Shown: piece after piece, positions 53,224 through 64,000 of the stretch | Numbering within the stretch: position 1 is the first letter of the stretch | How the letters are laid out: each line of letters opens with the position of its first letter | Assembly: GCA_905221605.1 (NCBI GenBank) | Contig: CAJNDS010002108.1 | Coordinates: forward strand, 316,909 to 380,908 | Source of the DNA: Symbiodinium natans | Taxonomy: Eukaryota > Sar > Dinophyceae > Suessiales > Symbiodiniaceae | Length of the DNA: 64,000 bases | Reading direction: 5' to 3' | Translations under genes and position numbers: made by a program | The notes under the pieces: generated by a model | Told to the model about the DNA's origin: nothing | Databases searched by the model: none | Seen by the model: the letters and a program-made list of their open reading frames with translations, nothing else

Positions 53224-54786
53224 GGGCGCAGGGTACTGAGCGGAGTCGGGTGCTGGGCCCCTCGCGGGACGGCTTAGGGCTTACAGTATTTTCATGGTTA
53301 AACACTAAACCCTATCAAAACTCCAAGCCCTTATATACGTAGTCACGTAGAGGAAAGGCACAAGCCTGCATCTAATTAGGGTCACTAGAGCTGAGAGAAG
53401 GTAGAAGGTTGGAGGTTCAGGTTTGCTGGGTTTTCTGGCTGTTCTATAGAAGGGTGTAATGTGCAGGGCATTCCCTAGACAGTAAGCCCTACACCAGGCC
53501 TGTGGGCCATCCTAGAAAATCCTTTGTGGGAGCCAAGAGTCTAGAGTTTCGATGTTATGGGGTTTCAGTTCTTACACTCCAGCGCTCCACCCTATTGACA
53601 CAGTTTCCACACAAACGTCGTCCGCAAGATGGGGGGGACCAGACCCCCAATAAAGAGCGAAGTCGCAAACACAACGCCTGTGGCGGCATTTTCCACTCGA
53701 GCACCCGCCCAGAAAAGCTGAAAGTCACTGAAATCCCAAATCCAGACTCGCAGTAGCACGCAACACCTAAACCCATAACCCTAAACCCTAAACCCTAAAC
53801 CCTAAACCCTAAACCCTAAACCCTAAACCCTAAACCCTAAACCCTAAACCCTAAACCCTAAACCCTAAACCCTAAACCCTAAAACATAAACCCTAAACCC
53901 TAAACCCTAAACCCTAAACCCTAAACCCTAAACCCTAAACCCTAAACCCTAAACCCTAAACCCTAAACCCTAAACCCTAAACCCTAAACCCTAAACCCTA
54001 AACCCTAAACCCTAAACCCTAAACCCATCCAGAGTCCTGAGCCCTAGAGGCGCCTTACTCCCCAGGTCCGCCCGTAGCCAGCAAACCAAAGCCTCCTAAG
54101 CCCCATCCGCAGCTCCTGGAGTCGAATTCATTAGGGCTTAGGGTTTAGGGTTTAGGGTTTAGGGTTTAGGGTTTAGGGTTTAGGGTTTAGGGGAATTCCT
54201 GAGAAGCCTGAGCCCAGAAAACCTCGAACCCCCTGCAGCCCAAAGGGCTTTTTCCGGTTCTTAGGCAAGCCCCCAAGGCCCAAATTGCCAAAGGGCCACT
54301 GAACCCCCTTGACCTGAAAATCCTCATCCCGAGACCCCGCAAAGCCTGCCTTAAGGTGGGGTTTCAGGGTTTAGGGCTTGGGGTTTAGGGTGTAGGGCTT
54401 TTTTGAACTTTGGGGGCTTTGGTCGCTTGGGGGCCCCTGAAATCCTGGACCTCTATGAACCCAATAAACCCTACTCAAGTTTCCCCCAACTACACCCCCC
54501 ACCCCCCCCTCTCCGCCAACCCAAAGGAAAAGCCGTGGTGGGTCTTGGTTTGTGGTCGGGCTTATACTAGGACCGGGAGCAGGCCCTTTTTCCATTTTTA
54601 GGGTTGGGGTTCCCTTACAATCCCCAAAGCGGGTACCCTCTTTTTTGCCTAGCTTACTCCCAGGTCTCGTATGGGATTATGATCAAGCTTCCAAACCCTG
54701 GCGAGAAAACAAGCCTTGTCAAGATTTTGGGGCTCAAGCTCAAGTGAAGACTCAGAGTTCGTGCGATCCTTTCGTGCCTGTGCGAC
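53224..54786. other. spacer between psbF copies 2 and 3
   Basis: Holds a long CCCTAAA array (53772-54027, about 36 heptamers with one ACATAAA interruption) and a TTTAGGG array (54136-54192), i.e. convergent arrays, plus a family D repeat at 54590-54672. No coding signal beyond short frames. Confidence 0.65.
54590..54672. repeat. interspersed repeat family D, copy 1
   Basis: GGGTTGGGGTTCCCTTACAATCCC ... GGGTACCCTCTTTTTTGCCTAGCTTACTCCCAGGTCT, matched at 58437-58516. The similarity continues a little upstream. Confidence 0.65.
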
Positions 54787-57700
54787 ATGATGCGAGCGGG
54801 GGGGCTCAGTGATCTCAAGCCCCACGGTTTAGGGCTTAAGCGGCTTAAGCTTAGGCCCAAAGACCACTAAGATTCCTGGAGCCCGAAGCCCTTGTGCCCC
54901 AAGCTCTAAGGACTTTTCCCTTAAGCCTCAGACCCTAAGACCCTGCGGGGCGCGTCTTTTGGAGCTTAGGGCTTGGAGGGTTGAGACTGAGGCTGCAAGG
55001 TTTGGAGTTTCGGGTGAGGGTTTATTGTTTAGGGCTAGGGGCCAGAATGTTCGGCATAGTCTGGACTGTGTAGAGCGGCAACTCCAACATGCGCAACCAT
55101 GGAGCCCGCTCTCGCTCTCGCTCTCGCTCTCGCTCTCTCTCTCTCTCTCTTTCTGTGTGACCGGTTTGGGCCAAACCTGATTCTCGAACCCTGACCCCGA
55201 AACAACATTGGTTAGGTTTCCGAAACAGAAACCCAATCTCAGGCATTGCAACCAGCATCGTTCAGCCCCTAAAACCGTAAGAACCCGAAGCCGCGAAACC
55301 TAAACCCGAAAGCCATGCTTGACCAGGCACTGCTCTTCGTTGCCACTTGCGGCTTCGCGCCGGCCCCAACGGTCGGGGACGTTTGGGGATCGCCGTTTCG
55401 CACATCAGGAAGAACTGGTTCAGTCAAGAACTGATTCTGAATAATTTTGCTTTGGGGGGGGGGGTGGAATGGGATGGCATGCCCACCTTCTGGGCGAAAT
55501 ACTGCTCTCCACTGTTCGTCGAGCCTTGTCGAGACGCCCCTACACACGGAGGCAGACATGGTCATTTTGCAGCTTCCCAGGGGCATGTATGCAGACATGG
55601 ACCTTTGTGGCTGATAATTCTGAAGTGCAGTTTCCCCGCCTCACTGCTGAGCTTGCGAAGATGTGCCGCCTAGAATCAGAAGTGCGAGGCCTTCTCTTCC
55701 CAGAAACCCTGTAGTCACTATTGTCATATAGTAGAGCCAAATCGTCATCATAAGCCCGTTTAGAACCCGATGCCTAGAAGCCCAGGCCGCGGCCTTCGTC
55801 CCCCCGGCCCAGACCGGAACCAAGGCCTCCCTGCCCGAGGCCGGCAGGCTTTAGGAGTGTTGTTTTTGGTTTCAGGGTTCAGGGTTTAGGGTTTAGGGCT
55901 AGGGTTTAGGGTTTAGGGCTAGGGTTCATCGAGACTGATTAGATCGCTGGGAAGACCTGGCGAGCCTAGGGGCGAGGTTTCGAGAATTTGGAGAGGCCAC
56001 CCCCCCCATCCCCTGTACCGAACCATCCTATAGGCCACCCAGAGACCCTAAACCCTAAGCCCCAAGCCCTGGAAACCCTCTAAGCCCAATCATTGTGAGG
56101 TCCTTGCCACCTGCGCCCTGTTCTTTTTGCGAGGCTCTGGTCCTCACTGTGCCCGAGCCAGCTCAGGAGGCCCTCCTTCTTGGCAGGGTCTAGGGGTGGG
56201 GGGCGGGGGGGTAATAATGTCCGTTCATGTATGGCGACCCTGCCCAAAAACATCAGTAGAAACAGCGTTTTTGCTAAGGATGTTTGACGTTTATGAAACA
56301 GGACACGCAGCTGCCAGCGTTCATGCGCCCCAAACACTGGTATTTGCAGCCTTTTTCCTTCTCTATACAACATATTATGGAACAACACACGCGGTCACAA
56401 GTGTTTTCGTGCCTTTGGCGAAGATACCACAACACTGGTATTTCCAGCATTTTCGCCTCTCTGTACACATTTTTGCCTCTTTGTACAACATAAGCTGTGC
56501 GCAGTGTTGTCGCCCGAAAACAGCGTTCAAAAAGCAAGCACTTTTTTGGGTGCGACTCGCGCGTCTCGAAAACATCGCTGTGCGCAGTGTTTCCGCGCGA
56601 GAGAACACCGCCATCCCATGGCCGCAGTGGTGATTTTTGAGGATAGACAAAACACGTCCAGCGAATGCGACGTGCAAAAGTCCTCGAGTTTTTCACGTTT
56701 TGCGGTGTTCAACGCCAATGACACGCGCAAACACGCGGGGCCGCAATGAAGGGCGTTACCTTTTGGGGTTTAGGCCTAAGAGAATGGCAACACTGGAGCA
56801 AAGAATAAAGAAGGCCGTCTGCGAACCTCGAAAGCCTTGAGCATCCTTAACCTCCCTAAGATTCCCTGGACCCTAGAAGCCCCAGAAGCACCTAACCGGA
56901 GAGGCCCGCAACACCCTAAACCCCAAGCCTTGGGAACTTCCCCGAAGTATCCATAAGTTCCGAAAGCCTGGAAGCTCTGCAAGCCCTTAGACAAAATCTA
57001 GAAAGCCAAAAGAAGCCCTAGAAGCCTACCCCCAAATCCCAAAACTTGAGCCCTAAACCCTAAGCCCTAAACCCTAAGCCCTCAAACCCTTACACCCTTA
57101 ACCCCTTCAACCCCTTAAACCCCTTAAACCCCTCAAACCCTCAAACCCTTAAAACCCTGAAAACCGTTTACCCCTAAACCCTAAACCCAACCCATAAACC
57201 CTAAAACCCCTGACTTTGTCATGGTTGGGTAACATTTTGCATTTTTAAAGGGTACTTTAACCCAATAAGGAAAAAACAAGTAGTTTTTTAATATTGAAAC
57301 CCAATAAGGAATAACCAATTGTTTTTTTTTTTATATTCGCCCAACAATGAACTAGTGAAGCCTTCATCCCCAGAAAGCCAGCCGAGGCATCCTCCGGATC
57401 GCCGCGGCCTTGGCCTGCGCAGAGGATGCCCACCAGCCCCAAACCCTAAACCCTAAACCCTAAACCCTAAACCCTAAACCCTAAACCCTAAACCCTAAAC
57501 CCTAAACCCTGAACCCTAAACCTCTAAACCCTAAACCTCTAAACCCCTAAACCCCTAAACCCTAAACCCTAAACCCTAAACCTCATTCCCTCTGTTTGGG
57601 CGTGTGGGGGGAATGTAGGTTTGAGGGTTTGGGGCTTGCGGTTTAGGAGTTGGTTGGCTGAGGCTTCAGGGTTTAGAAGGGGCACCCTTCTAACGTGAAC

Positions 57701-60700
57701 CTAGAAGAAACCAGCAGCTTTGCTTGCTGCATATGCAGTATGAGCCCTATCTCAAGCCCCCATAAAATTCCTTAGAAGCCCTAAACCCTAAACGACCCTA
57801 ACCCCTAAACCCCTGGCCCCCAAACCCTGAACCCTAAACCCTGAACCCGAAAAAGCCCTAGGTTCTCCTCATTGGCCTTCGGCGCCAGCGTCGGCTACGC
57901 GGCCGCCGCCCTGGGAGCCGTGGCACGTCAGGCCATGGGCCGGCGAGCGTGTTTGGGGGTTTAGGGTTTAGGGTTTGGGGTTTAGGGTTGGGGGTTTGGG
58001 GTTTGGGTTTGGGGTTTAGGGTTTAGGGTTTAGGGTTTGGGGGTTCAAAGTTAGGGGGTGCCTCATTGGAGGGTTCGGGTTTAGGGTTTATAGGGTTTAT
58101 ATGCACGTTTGTTTGAATCTGTTCGCTAATGCTCATGTAGAAGAAGAGTAGACGAATTACGATAGCTTCTCGCACCAACCTGAATGCAAACACGTCAAGC
58201 AGCTATATACCTAGGGCTACCCCTGGATTTCCATCAACCCCTAAACCCTAAACCCTAAACCCTAAAACCTACAGCCCAAAACAACCCTAAACCCTAGCTC
58301 TTGACCAAGATGGAATCGAAGGTGGAGTCCAAGAGTTTTCTGAGACATTTCACTAAAGCCGGCAAATCGAAGACAGAGCCCAAGACGTTCCAGGGAGGGA
58401 GCCGAGGAACGGGAGTCGGCCCTGTTTTTTCTTTCTTTTGGGGTTGGGGTTCCCTTATAATCCCCTCAAAACCAAACAGGGTACCCTCTTTCTTCCTAGT
58501 TTGCTCCCGGGTCTAGGAGCTGTCGGAAAATGGAACGCGACGACAGCTACGAAGGCAACGAACCCCGAACAAGACCATGAGATGTTAAAGCGTGCGAAAA
58601 CACCGCGTGCGTTCGAGGCCAACGCAATCCCCCCAAGTGCAAGGTCTTGAGCAGTACCACAACATGCATGATCATGATATGTCTGGTCTGGGGTGGCTGG
58701 TGCTTCTGTCCTGGACAGTTATTTAATTGCACGAGCTCCCTGACCCATCGCTTCCGCGATTCTAAGCCGCAGAACGTAGGCAGAAATCCGCGCAAGCTCC
58801 GCGCAAGGCATGCGCCAGTGCATGCGCCCATGACCAAGGGTCACGCAACAGCAACATTTTGGATGGGACCGTGCGCGCACCAGCTCGCCCAAGGTCTGTT
58901 CAAGCACCCCCGAAAGGGCTGAACCTGGGCAAAATAATGTATACAAATTATTTGCCTTTAGTCAATTTTCATTTTGATGGGCCTGTAAATCCTCAAAACA
59001 AACTCACTTCTCCGTACGTTATCTAAGCAGCTTATACCAACCCTACACGTAGCAACCTGAGCGAGATAAGTAGGTTCGCGGCTGTTAAGGTAGGATTGTT
59101 GCAACAAGCCAAGAGACTTCCGGCTCAGAATTCAGAGTGAAAAGTGTCAATTAGAGTGTAAAGATTAGGGTTGAGGGAGTGTTTAAGGGTTTTTTCTGGT
59201 GAATCAGGGGGTCAAGGTTTGAGCATTGGTGGCTACCCCCCGCCCTCGTTTATCTGCTTTTGGGTTATGAGGCCTAAGCCTATAGACCTTAATAAAGCAT
59301 GGAAGCCAAAAGCCCTTAACCCTTCAACAACCATAAGCAGAATTTGTTTACCGTGGAAAGCTAGCGAGAAGCTGCCAGGAGCACAATTCCTACGCAAGGG
59401 TTCTTTAATGAAAGTAACCCGCAGGAAGGAAGGGTACCCTCATTACAATATGGTTCCTTGGCTGCCTAGAGATGGAGGTTTATGATTTTAGCGGTACCTT
59501 ATTGGGGTCCTTTTTTTATAAGGGGATCCTACTACTTGAAATTCTATATCAGTAAAGGGTTTAGGGCTTAGGGTTTAGGGTTTAGGGTTTTATAGGTTTT
59601 TAGGGTTTAGGGTTTGGGGGTTTAGGGGCGTCCCTTATTATCGTAAACCCCATATAGGGAGCGTGCAGCAACTCTGCCAGCCAGGGCCGGATTGCCCGAA
59701 AGGCCGAGGATGCGCCAGCAGTCGCCAGGAGCGGGGATTGGGGATGCAGCGCTTATAGGGTTTAGGGTTTAGGGTTATTTAGGGTTATTTACTGGTAGAG
59801 TTATTTAGGGTTATTTAGGGTTTAGGGTTTAGGGTTTAGGGTTTAGGGTTTAGGGCTTCTTGGGTTTAGGGCTTCTTGGGTTTAGGGCTTCTTGGGTTTA
59901 GGGTGTACAAGGTTTAAGAAAACTTGAAAAGGGCTTCAATGCCTGAGGGTTGTTGGTTCAGGGTGGGCGCCAGCTGGCTCCATTAACTTTTGTCACCCAC
60001 TTGCCCCACTTTTACATCCGGAAGAGCTGTTTCGTTAATTGCCCCACTTGCCCCTCGCGTTGTCCGTAGGAGCTAATTCGTACTCCCCCGCCCCCGGCAA
60101 GTGAGGCCAGTGGGGCAAGTGCCCCTTCCACCCCTTCTCCTGACCTGGCTTGGCTTCCGAAGTACAAACTTGACATTTCTCGACTTCTTGGGGCTTTGTT
60201 TGCAGGACTCCCCTGCTCCCCCGCAGGGGCCTATGAAGACTTCGGATTCTTTTGGCCGCAGAGCGGTTTTCACGTCCAGACTAGAGGAAAAACGCAGCCC
60301 CACGGGAAAGTTAACGGCTCTACTGCTTTAGGTTTTGGGGCGTGTGGGGCTTTAGTTTGGGGTTTAGGGTTCTGGTGTCGTTTGGGCAATGTGCTCCTTT
60401 GCTGCTTCGGTGGCTCAGTGAGCTGGTCGAATCTGTAGCGAAACATGCAAGTTCCACTAACAAGCTCAGTAGAGGCCGAAGAAGGAACAACAAACGGCAA
60501 CAACAGCAGCAGCAAACCAACCGAGCCCGCAAAGCAACCAGAACGGTGGAGCGGGTGAAGCCAGATACAAGGCGTGAAGACTTTCGCGGCATCAGACAAC
60601 TTGCAGTCTACAAGCTAAGCCGCCGGGCTCGCGCTCGGCAGGAGACTGCTAGGAAATAGCAACAGGCCCACCACCCGGCGAATATCGACGAATGACAGTG

Positions 60701-62914
60701 GGGTTCCAGAGCTCGTATTTGCACGTGCTTGCAGTATGGAAGGTGCTTGAACGATTTTGGGGCTTAGGGATTTAGCATGAGAGGGTAAAAATAAGAGGAG
60801 CTCATGGTTTTAACGGTTACGCTTGAGGGTTTAGAAGTTTAGGCCCTTTGGGTGTTAGTGCTGTTATTGCCGGTCGGGTTGAGGACATACCAAGGGCATC
60901 TAATTCACCAGGGTTCATATGTAGGGCTGTCGTAGTTCCTATCATTTGCTGCGGGGACTTTGCACGTTTCAGATTTTCAGGTAGGACTGGGGAGTTGCCG
61001 TGTGCTTCCGGTGGAGAGAGAAGGGGTTTTTATTGTGCCAGACTTAGGCGTTTTAAGGTTTAGGGTTCTAGGATATTTAAGGGCCCTCAAGGCCTTAACG
61101 CTTGAGGCTTACGGATTCAGGGATTTGTGCTTCAAGGCCTTGGGGTTTTGCGTGCTAGAGAGGAGGTTTAGGGTTCTTTTGAACTCAGTGGCTTAGGGAT
61201 TTTAGCTGACCCTAAATCCTAAACCCTAAACCCCAAACCCTAAACCCTAAACCCTAAACCCCAAACCCTAAACCCTAACCCTAAACCCTAAACCCTAAAC
61301 CCTAAACCCTAAACCCTAACATCAAAAGCAGGACCCCAGTGGCCTACCCGATCTTCACCTTCCGCTGGCTGGCCATCCATGCCCTGGTGGTACAGGGCCC
61401 AGCTTTCTCTCCATCAGGGTTTAGGGTTTAGGGTTTAGGGTTTAGGGTTTAGGGTTTAGGGTTTAGGGTTTAGGGTTTAGCCCTAAACCCCGTACTCATC
61501 CGTAGCCCTTAGCCCCTAAAGCCCGCTAAACGTCTATTAAACGTCATCTAGAAGCCTTGAACCCCAAAGCAACCCTAAACCCTAAGCCCTAAGCCCCAAG
61601 CTCATGGGCACTACAGCTCCAGGGGGTCGAGGAAACTTCGCTTGTCAGGATTTGTTGCGGTCTAGGGGCGTAGGCAACCGGGCTGTGACCTGAGCCCCAT
61701 CTCTTACAGCTCCTTCTCCTTTAGTGCCGAGATTTATTACTAATTCATACAGCATAAGGCACCCGCCCCTCAAAAAAAAAAATCCAAAAAACGAATTGCA
61801 ATGAATTGTAAGGGTACAGGTAGTAGGAATACATGTCATTGGAGTCCATGTCTCCTGGTATTGGGGGGGGGGGGGGGGCGTCATAAGGTTGTGAGGGTTT
61901 TGGCATTCAGGATTAGGCCCTTATTCCCCTACATATGATTATATATATATATATATATACATATATAATTATATAAATATATATATATATATCTTATACA
62001 GTCCCTATATACCTAAGTAGCCCCTAAGCAATGCCCAAATTACCTCTTAGGTTCCTTATAAGGGTCCCTCCTTTAGTCCCTTGAGCCTAGGGGTGGGGCT
62101 GTGGGGCTTCAGAGTTCAGATTTTTCTGCTCATGGGGCGTGAGACTTGGAATTTGGACTGCAATTCGCAACCCTCATCCGCAGGCACCACTGCACCACAT
62201 CCCTTTTTTGGTCATGGGATCCGAAAGTTGTTTTCTTTCCCTTATTGATTTTAAGCGGATATATGTTTCAGACGGTTTTAAGGGCCATCCTCGTTTTCGA
62301 CCGCGTTTTGCGGTGAGGGCCAGTGCTGGGGCTCCAGCCCCGGCAGGTCAGCAGAAACTTCTACCAACAGTGCTTAGTAGGGATTCTACTGTACTAGAGT
62401 TACTATTCCTCGAATCCCTATTAAGGACAGTCTAACGGGGGAACGTCCCAACCTGCCCCTCCATCAGTGGTCAGAGGGTTCGCGTCCGCGCTGTCATGTC
62501 AGGCTTCGGCCTTGGTATCGGCCTTTTGCAGATGTGGGGGTTGATCGAATTCAGGGCTCAGGGCTCCCTTTCTGGCACCTTTGATGGTGTAGGGCTCCAC
62601 CTAAACCCTAAACCCTAAACCCTACACCCTAAACCCTAAACCCTAAACCCTAAACCATAAACCCTAAACCCGAAACCCTAAACTGTGTCGAAGCATCCAG
62701 TGGATGACATGACCCTGCTTAGCCCCCGAAGGCGAGATGGTTCAGAACACGGGCTCGGGGTTTAGGAACCTCAAACCCTAAATATGGGTTCAAAGCCTTT
62801 AGGGCTTATGGCTGAGGAACAAACCTAGATTTTAGGTTCAGGGTCCAAGCTCTCCAGATTCCCACCGTCTTCTTCCTCGGTGCGATCAGCTCCATGCAGT
62901 TCATCCAGCGCTGA
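54787..62914 (+). CDS. nuclear psbF copy 3
   Basis: Exons: 54787-54795 (MMR), 55327-55356 ([10 protein letters not shown]), 55786-55824 or to 55839 ([13 protein letters not shown]...), 57387-57412 (ASSGSPRP...), 57862-57931 ([18 protein letters not shown]...), 59685-59728 ([14 protein letters not shown]), 61332-61389 ([19 protein letters not shown]) and 62858-62914 ([18 protein letters not shown], stop). These sum to 333 nt, an open multiple of three. The exon equal to APVSYSAQ in copy 1 was not found and may be lost or hidden. Donors: GC at the first five introns, GA after the 44-nt exon (AG then GAGCGG), GT after the haem exon. Introns are the longest of the three copies. Mature protein identical to copies 1 and 2. 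Confidence 0.88.
57440..57585. repeat. (CCCTAAA)n array
   Basis: Partly degenerate (CCTCTAAAC, CCCCTAAAC) in the psbF copy 3 intron before the 70-nt exon. A TTTAGGG/TTTGGGG array follows that exon at 57958-58045. Confidence 0.95.
58437..58516. repeat. interspersed repeat family D, copy 2
   Basis: Second copy of 54590-54672, inside a psbF copy 3 intron. Confidence 0.65.
59489..59655. mobile_element. family B element interrupted by TTTAGGG repeats
   Basis: Outer pieces TACCTTATTGGGGTCC ... GGGGATCCTACTACTT and CCCTTATTATCGTAAACCCC match family B. Between them lies a TTTAGGG stretch (about 59557-59630) not present in other copies. Confidence 0.55.
61207..61320. repeat. (CCCTAAA)n array before haem exon
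   Basis: Ends 12 nt before the AG-flanked haem-binding exon (61332-61389) of psbF copy 3. An inverted (TTTAGGG)n array follows it at 61418-61480. Confidence 0.97.
61418..61480. repeat. (TTTAGGG)n array after haem exon
   Basis: Starts about 28 nt after the end of the haem-binding exon; inverted relative to 61207-61320. Confidence 0.97.
61930..61992. repeat. (AT)n microsatellite
   Basis: Two AT runs split by a short spacer in the last intron of psbF copy 3. A similar run is at 49711-49743 in copy 2. Confidence 0.95.
62357..62451. mobile_element. MITE-like family A element
   Basis: Inner arms CCAACAGTGCTTAGTAGGGATT and AATCCCTATTAAGGACAGT pair with each other; right end CGGGGGAACGTCCCA. The left outer end is worn. 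It lies 400 bp before the last exon of psbF copy 3. Confidence 0.7.
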
Positions 62915-63890
62915 GATGGGAGGGCAGAAGGCGCCAGCTCGGGTTCTGGTGTAGGCCTTCTAGGGTTGAGGGCCGAAGCCCCCTAGGTCCCAATTGCTAA
63001 TCCAGTTGGTCCAAGAATTTGTTCGGCCCATCAGAGTGAAAACCTGAGCTGGGCCTTTCGGTGGCGATTTTTGCTCGGTGCGCGGCCTGTCAGCAGGCTC
63101 GCACGACAAAAAAGGAGAAAAGGTTTGGGCCGTGTTGCGATGTTGGGTGTGCCTGGTGCCCATGAAGCTACGCTAAACCTGGGCCTTCATTGGCGACATC
63201 AGGAGGTGTAGAATCCCTAATGCTCGTAGTCCCTACAACTCCTACGCTTCCTTACGGCTCCCAAGACTTCTCACCTTCCCCCCCCCCCCCCCCATGGCAC
63301 CACAGAGCCAGGCAGACCTGCTATGGCTCTACGTGTCATCCTAACTCTGAGCCCATAACCCTTATACCCTAGAAGCCCTGAAGCGCAACCCTGAAGCCCG
63401 AATGCCTCGAAGTGGGGTCTTGCACCCCTTCTGATCGGTTCATTCGCCCTGAGTTGAGGGCGATGCACGGGGTTTCGTCGCTCTGAAGGCCTTGGTGAGT
63501 CTATCTTGCTAAGGGTGCTAAGGGTGGTGGTTGTGGTAGTCGGCTTTGTTGGGCCGTCATCCAGAACCCGCAAGCTGTGGGCGAGTCGGTGCAAGCTATG
63601 CTCAAAGCCTGCGCTACACACAGCTCGCTACACACACCCCAAACCCCTAAATCCTTAAATCCGCTTAAATCCCGAAATCCCTAAATCCCTGAACCTTGAA
63701 CCCTAAACCTCTAAACCCTAAACCCTAAACCTTAAACCCTACCCTAAAGCCTAAACAGGGCAGCCCCAAGCCAACTGAGCCCCCAGATCTTCGTCGAGAC
63801 ACACCCCTAGCCGATCAGCTCTTCAGGCTAAGCCCCTGCTTGCAAGTGAGCACTGAACCCCGAAGCCCAGCTCTAAACCCTAAACCCTGA
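62915..63890. other. spacer after psbF copy 3
   Basis: No coding signal recognised. Contains a C tract near 63280-63293 and short CCCTAAA runs near 63700-63745. By the spacing of copies 1-2 (1.2 kb) and 2-3 (1.6 kb), a fourth copy would start just past the window. Confidence 0.5.
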
Positions 63891-64000
63891 ATCCTAAACC
63901 CTAAACCCTAAACCCTAAACCCTAAACCCTAAACCCTAAACCCTAAACCCTAAACCCTAAACCCTAAACCCTAAACCCTAAACCCTAAACCCTAAACCCT
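63891..64000. repeat. (CCCTAAA)n array at window end
   Basis: About 15 heptamers running to the last base. Similar arrays occur throughout the window, so this alone does not indicate a chromosome end. Confidence 0.97.

Noticed and set aside
63891-64000. Chromosome end (true telomere)
   Set aside because: Arrays of the same heptamer, in both orientations and some longer, occur all through the window between coding exons, so the one at the edge is most likely interstitial.

Overview
The window looks like nuclear DNA of a peridinin dinoflagellate, most like the Symbiodiniaceae/Suessiales. Four signs point there. A relic dinoflagellate spliced-leader motif lies at 5108-5128. Coding exons are tiny (about 10-200 nt) and separated by 0.1-4 kb introns. 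Introns end in AG followed by G and often begin with GC or GA instead of GT. A psbF gene, plastid-encoded in most algae and plants, is present here as split nuclear genes with bipartite plastid presequences. Plant/alga-type telomeric heptamers (CCCTAAA/TTTAGGG) are scattered through the introns on both strands. Every gene I can support is on the + strand. All exon models come from reading protein motifs and reading-frame phase by eye, not from transcripts.

Layout. 1-5.1 kb: no gene seen, some low-complexity tracts. 5.1-8.4 kb: a retroelement with a relic spliced leader, a gag-like ORF and a reverse-transcriptase ORF, cut off by a (GT)n tract of about 540 bp. 9.8-37.6 kb: one P5A-type ATPase gene (ATP13A1/Spf1 family) in at least 25 recognisable mini-exons; the phosphorylation, actuator, hinge and M4 motifs are all intact. 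A frame-broken Mei2-like RRM gene (11.7-12.65 kb) sits inside one of its introns. 40.1-62.9 kb: three tandem copies of nuclear psbF (cytochrome b559 beta subunit), each with 9-10 exons. They encode identical mature proteins behind strongly diverged plastid-targeting presequences. 62.9-64 kb: spacer ending in a CCCTAAA array.

The non-coding part is structured. Telomere-like arrays sit close to splice sites, often CCCTAAA before an exon and TTTAGGG after it, so the two ends of several introns are complementary. At least two families of about 100-bp inverted-repeat (MITE-like) elements lie in introns and spacers; one member appears to provide a 3' splice site. psbF copy 1 carries a 96-nt GC-AG intron that is absent at the same place in copies 2 and 3.

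Functionally, psbF encodes the PSII subunit that contributes one of the two haem-ligating histidines of cytochrome b559. The P5A ATPase is an ER transmembrane-helix dislocase. The two genes are neighbours but have no evident functional link.
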